A stretch of DNA of 17,737 nt from an uncultured Faecalicatena sp. (GTDB lineage Bacteria; Bacillota; Clostridia; Lachnospirales; Lachnospiraceae), in NCBI GenBank assembly GCA_902489075.1, contig CABTYO010000039.1:1-17737 (forward strand), given 5' to 3'. Below the pieces are notes generated by a model that saw only the letters and a program-made list of their open reading frames with translations, was not told where the DNA came from and ran no database searches. How positions within the stretch are numbered: position 1 is the stretch's first letter; every line of letters starts with the position of its first letter. The position numbers and the translations under genes were made by a program. Shown in pieces: positions 14,489 through 17,737 of the stretch.

Positions 14489-14517
14489 ATTTTAGCAGAA
14501 AAAAGCACTTAGGTCAA
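14489..14517 (-). promoter_or_regulatory. Promoter of the rsmD-coaD operon
   Basis: On the minus strand TTGACC (14517-14512; 5/6) and TAAAAT (14494-14489; 5/6) are 17 bases apart, and the -10 is preceded by TG one base upstream. The -35 box lies in the loop and stem of the spore protein gene's terminator. The expected start near 14482 gives a leader of about 27 bases. Confidence 0.8.
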
Positions 14518-14532
14518 TCCTAAGTGCTTTTT
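14500..14532 (-). terminator. Rho-independent terminator of the spore protein gene
   Basis: A perfect 14-bp stem (14500-14513 with 14519-14532, core GCACTTAGG / CCTAAGTGC) has a 5-base loop and a run of six U in the minus-strand RNA. It begins 14 bases after the spore protein stop. The T run on the other end could also stop plus-strand transcription, but no plus-strand gene ends here. Confidence 0.92.
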
Positions 14533-14546
14533 CTTACGAAATTTGC

Positions 14547-14750
14547 TTATTTACCAGCCATCTGTCTTTCCTGCTGTTCGATCATTTTCTTGACCATATA
14601 TCCGCCAACTGATCCGTTCTGCTTGGAAGTTAAATCTCCGTTGTAACCGTCTGAAAGCGGTACTCCCAGCTCGCTTGCTACCTCGTATTTGAATTTGTCC
14701 AGTGCGCTTTTAGCTTCTGGTACGGCTGCTCTGTTTGATGAAGTTGCCAT
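14547..14750 (-). CDS. Alpha/beta-type small acid-soluble spore protein
   Basis: This is a DNA-binding protein made in the forespore; it coats spore DNA, protects it from UV and is degraded at germination. The 67-residue protein has both conserved blocks: KFKYEVASELGVPL (19-32) and GYNGDLTSKQNGSVGGYMVKKMIE (35-58). The germination protease site is E23-V24, with Glu before and Val-Ala after the cut. The N-terminus (ATSSNRAAVPEAKSALDK) is the usual flexible start. AGGAGG at 14759-14764 is a near-perfect ribosome binding site, 8 bases from the ATG at 14750, as expected for a very highly expressed product. It is monocistronic: it has its own leader and promoter candidate upstream and a strong terminator downstream. 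The family is certain; which paralogue number it is cannot be told. Confidence 0.96.
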   Translation of the reverse strand: MATSSNRAAVPEAKSALDKFKYEVASELGVPLSDGYNGDLTSKQNGSVGGYMVKKMIEQQERQMAGK

Positions 14751-14768
14751 GATTGTTTCCTCCTTCTC

Positions 14769-14787
14769 GTAACTTTTTCTTCGTTAC
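14769..14787 (-). repeat. Inverted repeat GTAAC/GTTAC in the spore protein leader
   Basis: GTAAC (14769-14773) and GTTAC (14783-14787) are perfect 5-base arms around a 9-base A-rich (in RNA) loop. The repeat ends 5 bases before the ribosome binding site. It shares the GTAAC core with the repeat at 14804-14823. Confidence 0.45.
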
Positions 14788-14803
14788 ATTTTCAGATTTT
14801 TTA

Positions 14804-14823
14804 GTAACACTCTTGTGTGTTAC
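14804..14823 (-). repeat. Inverted repeat GTAACAC/GTGTTAC in the spore protein leader
   Basis: Perfect 7-base arms (14804-14810 and 14817-14823) surround a 6-base loop. No U tract follows in either direction, so it is not a terminator. It lies between the promoter candidate and the ribosome binding site and is probably part of the 5' leader, where it could stabilise the mRNA. Confidence 0.55.
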
Positions 14824-14828
14824 AACCA

Positions 14829-14858
14829 TAGTATATGGAGGATTCAATGTTTTACTCT
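14829..14858 (-). promoter_or_regulatory. Candidate forespore (sigma-G) promoter of the spore protein gene
   Basis: On the minus strand TATACTA (14835-14829) resembles the sigma-G -10 element CATNHTA at 6 of 7 positions, and AGAGTA (14858-14853) lies 17 bases upstream as a partial match to the -35. A promoter must exist here because recG ends upstream and the gene is monocistronic; the exact boxes are uncertain. The -10 sits inside the palindrome CCATATACTATGG (14838-14826). Confidence 0.45.
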
Positions 14859-14874
14859 TGGAAGTTCCTGCCTT

Positions 14875-14895
14875 ATTTTACGTTTTCTGTAAAAT
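14875..14895. repeat. AT-rich inverted repeat ATTTTAC/GTAAAAT
   Basis: Perfect 7-base arms (14875-14881 and 14889-14895) surround a 7-base loop, 70-90 bases beyond the recG stop. It is too AT-rich and has no proper U tract on the recG strand, so a terminator call would be weak. Confidence 0.45.
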
Positions 14896-14900
14896 GTTTT

Positions 14901-14925
14901 CAAATGCTGCAGGACAGCGGATTTG
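14901..14925 (-). repeat. Imperfect hairpin downstream of recG
   Basis: CAAAT-GCTG (14901-14909) pairs with CAGC (14915-14918) and ATTTG (14921-14925), with a 2-base bulge and a 5-base loop. In the recG transcript it is followed by GAAAACATTTT rather than a clean U run. It may be a weak recG terminator or a 3' end-stabilising hairpin. Confidence 0.4.
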
Positions 14926-14964
14926 CGGCTTATAACTTCCCGCATTCTCTCAGGCAGCAGCGGT

Positions 14965-17025
14965 CTACAGCGTCGTCTCCAGCATGATTTCTGACATATA
15001 GCGGTTGATATGGTCTCTCAATTTGATATGGTCCTCTTTTTTCAGTTCAGGATCTTCTGCAAGAAGTCTGGCCGCCGCTTCATTCGCTTTCTGAAGGATC
15101 TTTGCATCCTGGAAGACATCTCCGAGCCGGAAATCCAGCAGTCCGCTCTGCCGGATCCCGAACAGGTCTCCCGGTCCCCTCAGGCGCAGGTCCTCAGACG
15201 CAATAAAAAATCCGTCGTTGGATTTATTTAAAATTTCAAGGCGTTCTTTTGTCTCCTTCGATTTGGAGGCACTCATAAAAATACAGTAGGACTGATGTTT
15301 CCCTCTTCCCACTCTTCCCCGAAGCTGGTGGAGCTGTGCCAGCCCGAACCGTTCGGCATTCTCAATCATCATCACTGTGGCATTAGGCACATCGATCCCG
15401 ACCTCGATCACCGTTGTGGAGACGAGAATCTGGATCTCATTCCTGCCGAACGCCTCCATGATTTCATCCTTCTCTGCCTGCTTCATCTTCCCGTGCAGAT
15501 AGGCAATCTGGATCCCGCCGCCTAAAGATTCTTTAAGGAGCCGGGTATAATCGATGACATTCTCCGCCTCCATGCTTTCGCTTTCCTCCACCATGGGGCA
15601 GATCACGTAGCACTGCCTTCCCGCTTCCACCTGCTTCTGCATAAAGTGATAGGCTGTATTCCGGTACCCGGTGTCTACCACACAGTTCTTGATCGGCAGC
15701 CTGTTCTTCGGAAGCTCATCGATCACGGAAATGTCCAGGTCACCATAGAGGATGATGGCCAGTGTCCTTGGAATTGGCGTGGCACTCATGACCAGAATAT
15801 GCGGCATCTGCCCTTTCCCTGCCAGTGATTCTCTCTGCTTCACACCAAAACGGTGCTGCTCATCGGTCACCACAAGTGCAAGATTTTTGTATTCCACCTT
15901 GTTCTGGATCAGGGCATGGGTCCCCACAATGATGTCCGCCCCGCCGGATGCGATCTGTTCATAGACAACACGTTTTTCCTTTGCCGTCATGGAACCGGTC
16001 AGAAGGACTGTTTTCAGCGGAATCTCATACTGTGCAAACATGGAGCTGATATTCTCGTAGTGCTGCTTTGCCAATACCTCTGTCGGCGCCATCATAGCCC
16101 CCTGATATCCATTGAGCCCCGCAAACATCAGCCCCAGAAGCGCAACGATCGTCTTTCCCGATCCCACATCTCCCTGGACCAGACGTGACATGACATGCGG
16201 ACCAGTCATATCCCGTTTCATCTCCATCCAGACCTTTTTCTGTGCACTGGTCAGCTCATAGGGAAGAGACTTTAAAAATGAATCGATCTGTGCCTGCTCC
16301 TGAAACACAAAACCATTCTCCGCCTTATCTTCCCTCGTCTTGAGATATCGAAGCGACAGGATAAACACCAGGAATTCCTCGAACACCAGTCGTTCCCTTG
16401 CATGGTAGAACTCTTCCTTATCCTCTGGGAAATGAATCCCTCTCACTGCATAATTATATTCCGCAAGAGCATATCTCATCCGGATCTCTGATGGAAGGAA
16501 GTCCTGTCTCAAATCCAGATATTCCATCGCCTGAAGCATTGCTTTCTTTACCGCATTGTTCGTAAGCCCCGCAGTCAGTGGATAGACCGGCTGCAGCGTA
16601 TTACGTTTTTCTTCATATTTTGCACTCGGATAAAAAATCTCCGGATGCTCCATGACAAGACCGTCCCGTTTTCTTATGATCCGGCCCCGCAAAGTGATCA
16701 CACCGCCTCTGGCAAGTGTATTTCTCAAAAACGGCATCCGAAACCAGATCACCTTTAAAGTCCCCGTAATATCTTTGAGATAAAGGGTGGTGATCTGCTT
16801 ATGCGGATTCCCGCTTACCTGTACCTTCCCGAAAATAGCCCCTGTTACCGTAACCGTCTTCCCCTCTTCTGCCTCTCCAATGGACACTGGTTCCTCATAG
16901 ACATCATAGCCGCGGGGATAATAGCGTAAAAGCTCTCCTATGGTTCGAACACCGGCCTTCACAAATAGGCTTTCCGTCTTTTCACCGATTCCTTTTAAGG
17001 AACTGATCTTAGAATTTTCATTCAT
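14965..17025 (-). CDS. recG: ATP-dependent DNA helicase RecG
   Basis: RecG is a double-strand DNA translocase that remodels stalled replication forks and branched recombination intermediates. The protein has 686 residues from the ATG at 17025, a normal length. The N-terminal wedge domain begins with the helix-hairpin segment SSLKGIGEKTESLFVKAGVRTIGELLRYYPRGY and contains the OB fold (VTGAIFGKVQ to IIRKRDG). The helicase core has Walker A GDVGSGKT (285-292), motif Ia MAPTEVLA, Walker B as VTDEQHRFG (DEQH at 388-391), MSATPIPRTL, and motif VI QLRGRVGRG. LRGPGDLFGIRQSGL near the end is the RecG-specific hook region. AGGAG at 17039-17043 is 13 bases from this ATG, rather far; an in-frame TTG at 17061 lies inside the upstream terminator and is less likely. 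It follows fakA after a terminator, a neighbourhood that echoes Bacillus yloV to recG. Confidence 0.96.
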   Translation of the reverse strand: MNENSKISSLKGIGEKTESLFVKAGVRTIGELLRYYPRGYDVYEEPVSIGEAEEGKTVTVTGAIFGKVQVSGNPHKQITTLYLKDITGTLKVIWFRMPFLRNTLARGGVITLRGRIIRKRDGLVMEHPEIFYPSAKYEEKRNTLQPVYPLTAGLTNNAVKKAMLQAMEYLDLRQDFLPSEIRMRYALAEYNYAVRGIHFPEDKEEFYHARERLVFEEFLVFILSLRYLKTREDKAENGFVFQEQAQIDSFLKSLPYELTSAQKKVWMEMKRDMTGPHVMSRLVQGDVGSGKTIVALLGLMFAGLNGYQGAMMAPTEVLAKQHYENISSMFAQYEIPLKTVLLTGSMTAKEKRVVYEQIASGGADIIVGTHALIQNKVEYKNLALVVTDEQHRFGVKQRESLAGKGQMPHILVMSATPIPRTLAIILYGDLDISVIDELPKNRLPIKNCVVDTGYRNTAYHFMQKQVEAGRQCYVICPMVEESESMEAENVIDYTRLLKESLGGGIQIAYLHGKMKQAEKDEIMEAFGRNEIQILVSTTVIEVGIDVPNATVMMIENAERFGLAQLHQLRGRVGRGKHQSYCIFMSASKSKETKERLEILNKSNDGFFIASEDLRLRGPGDLFGIRQSGLLDFRLGDVFQDAKILQKANEAAARLLAEDPELKKEDHIKLRDHINRYMSEIMLETTL

Positions 17026-17059
17026 CGGCTTTTCTATTCTCCTGCCTGTAAAAAATTTC

Positions 17060-17100
17060 AAAACGGGTCAGCTGCCCAAAGGAGGGAACTGGCCCGTTTT
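17060..17100 (-). terminator. Rho-independent terminator after fakA
   Basis: AAAACGGG (17060-17067) pairs perfectly with CCCGTTTT (17093-17100), and inner pairs CAG/CTG and CCC/GGG extend the stem with small internal loops. In the minus-strand RNA the stem is followed by UUUUGAAAUUUUUU. It starts 28 bases after the fakA stop, and recG begins 35 bases later. recG may depend on read-through or on a weak promoter that I could not place with confidence. Confidence 0.75.
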
Positions 17101-17128
17101 CTCTTTCGTATTACTTCGTTCTGCTTCT

Positions 17129-17737
17129 TTATTCTACAGATAATATATAGTAATAGATCGGCTGTCCGCCTGCGTGTGCATCCACATCTGCATCCGGGTA
17201 GAGCTCCTCGATCTCCTGTGCGAAGCGCATGGCATCTGCCTCCAGGATATCCTGTCCGTAATACAGACTGATCAGCTCTGTATCCTCATCTGCAAGCTGT
17301 GCCAGCATCTCCTTGGCAGTCTCTTCCACGGACTGTCCCACAGATAAAATTCCGGCATCACCGATTCCCATGATATCACCTTCATGGATCTCTTTATCGT
17401 CGATCTTCGTGTCTCTGACTGCATAAGTCACCTGTCCGGTCTTTACGTTCTTGATCTCCTCATTCATAGTCTCAAAGTTCGTATCCACGTCTGCTTCCGG
17501 CATATAATTGATAATCGCAGTAATTCCCTGCGGAACCGTCTTGGTCGGAATGACAAGGATATCCTTATCCTTGGTCAGCATCTGTGCCTGGTTTGCCGCC
17601 AGAATGATATTCTTATTATTCGGGAGAATAAAGATATGGTCTGCATTCACCTCGTCGATCGCAGTCAGCATGTCCTCCGTACTCGGATTCATGGTCTGCC
17701 CGCCTTCAATAATGTAATCGACACCGAGCTCTCTGAA
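17129..17737 (-). CDS. fakA: FakA/DAK2-domain protein, C-terminal part (5' end outside window)
   Basis: FakA is the ATP-binding kinase subunit that phosphorylates fatty acids presented by FakB (DegV-fold) proteins, feeding them into phospholipid synthesis. Only the last 202 residues are visible; the frame is open to the window edge. The visible start FRELGVDYIIEGGQTMNPSTEDML is the signature of the C-terminal (Dak_phosphatase-type) domain of the YloV/FakA family, followed by ILPNNKNIILAANQA, VVPTKTVPQG-like VIPTKTVPQGITAIINY, and GDIMGIGDAGIL. It ends with the typical GGQPIYYYILSVE. The N-terminal DAK2 kinase domain would lie upstream, outside the window. In Bacillus the yloV gene is also close upstream of recG, which supports the call. 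It ends at a clear terminator. Confidence 0.88.
   Translation of the reverse strand, partial: FRELGVDYIIEGGQTMNPSTEDMLTAIDEVNADHIFILPNNKNIILAANQAQMLTKDKDILVIPTKTVPQGITAIINYMPEADVDTNFETMNEEIKNVKTGQVTYAVRDTKIDDKEIHEGDIMGIGDAGILSVGQSVEETAKEMLAQLADEDTELISLYYGQDILEADAMRFAQEIEELYPDADVDAHAGGQPIYYYILSVE

Noticed and set aside
17026..17061. TTG start that lengthens RecG by 12 residues
   Set aside because: It falls inside the terminator hairpin and has no ribosome binding site at a proper distance. The ATG at 17025 gives the expected N-terminus.
1..17737. Mobile elements, prophage genes, CRISPR repeats, tRNA or rRNA genes, toxin-antitoxin or defence systems
   Set aside because: I looked for transposase, integrase and phage motifs, direct repeat arrays and tRNA-like cloverleaves on both strands and saw none. 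All frames of meaningful length are housekeeping, sporulation or metabolic genes.

Overview
The window looks like an ordinary chromosomal segment from a spore-forming member of the Clostridia, most likely Lachnospiraceae. The evidence is the protein style, an alpha/beta small acid-soluble spore protein, YlbJ, RecU, the HisZ/short-HisG form of histidine biosynthesis, and Bacillus-like gene neighbourhoods (rsmD-coaD-ylbJ, and fakA near recG). Coding density is very high. No stretch of more than 300 bases lacks a gene; the longest gap is 214 bases, between recG and the spore protein gene. All genes but one (ylbJ) lie on the minus strand, so the text below follows transcription from high to low coordinates. 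I see no mobile element, prophage, CRISPR array, tRNA or rRNA.

Region 1 (17737-14451): the 3' part of fakA ends at a rho-independent terminator. It is followed by recG, then a hairpin-rich intergenic region, then a monocistronic spore protein gene with its own strong terminator.

Region 2 (14455-11893): rsmD, coaD and a coiled-coil protein gene form a tight operon with overlaps or 2-base gaps. Its promoter has the -35 box inside the terminator of the preceding spore protein gene. ylbJ is transcribed towards this operon, and its 3' end overlaps the coiled-coil gene by 18 bases.

Region 3 (11782-9424): pepD (aminoacyl-histidine dipeptidase), divergent from ylbJ, then a membrane-anchored M23 peptidase gene with a TTG start.

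Region 4 (9422-1806): a long chain of closely packed genes that begins at an extended -10 promoter. The order is rsmF-type rRNA m5C methyltransferase, RsuA-type pseudouridine synthase, HAD hydrolase, YgiQ radical SAM protein, short-chain dehydrogenase, an unrecognised two-helix membrane protein, RluA-type pseudouridine synthase and recU. Many starts overlap or sit next to the previous stop, so translational coupling is likely. Three of these genes modify RNA and one resolves Holliday junctions.

Region 5 (1809-1): a textbook sigma-A promoter (TTGACA, 17 bases, TATAAT) whose -35 box contains the recU stop codon drives hisZ-hisG, the two-subunit ATP phosphoribosyltransferase that starts histidine biosynthesis. 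hisG runs off the window.

I found no convincing new multi-gene system. The items most worth a second look are the row of inverted repeats between recG and the spore protein gene, the several promoters placed on or beside the end of the preceding transcription unit, the inverted ylbJ with a plausible sigma-E promoter, and the unrecognised membrane protein at 3334-3912.
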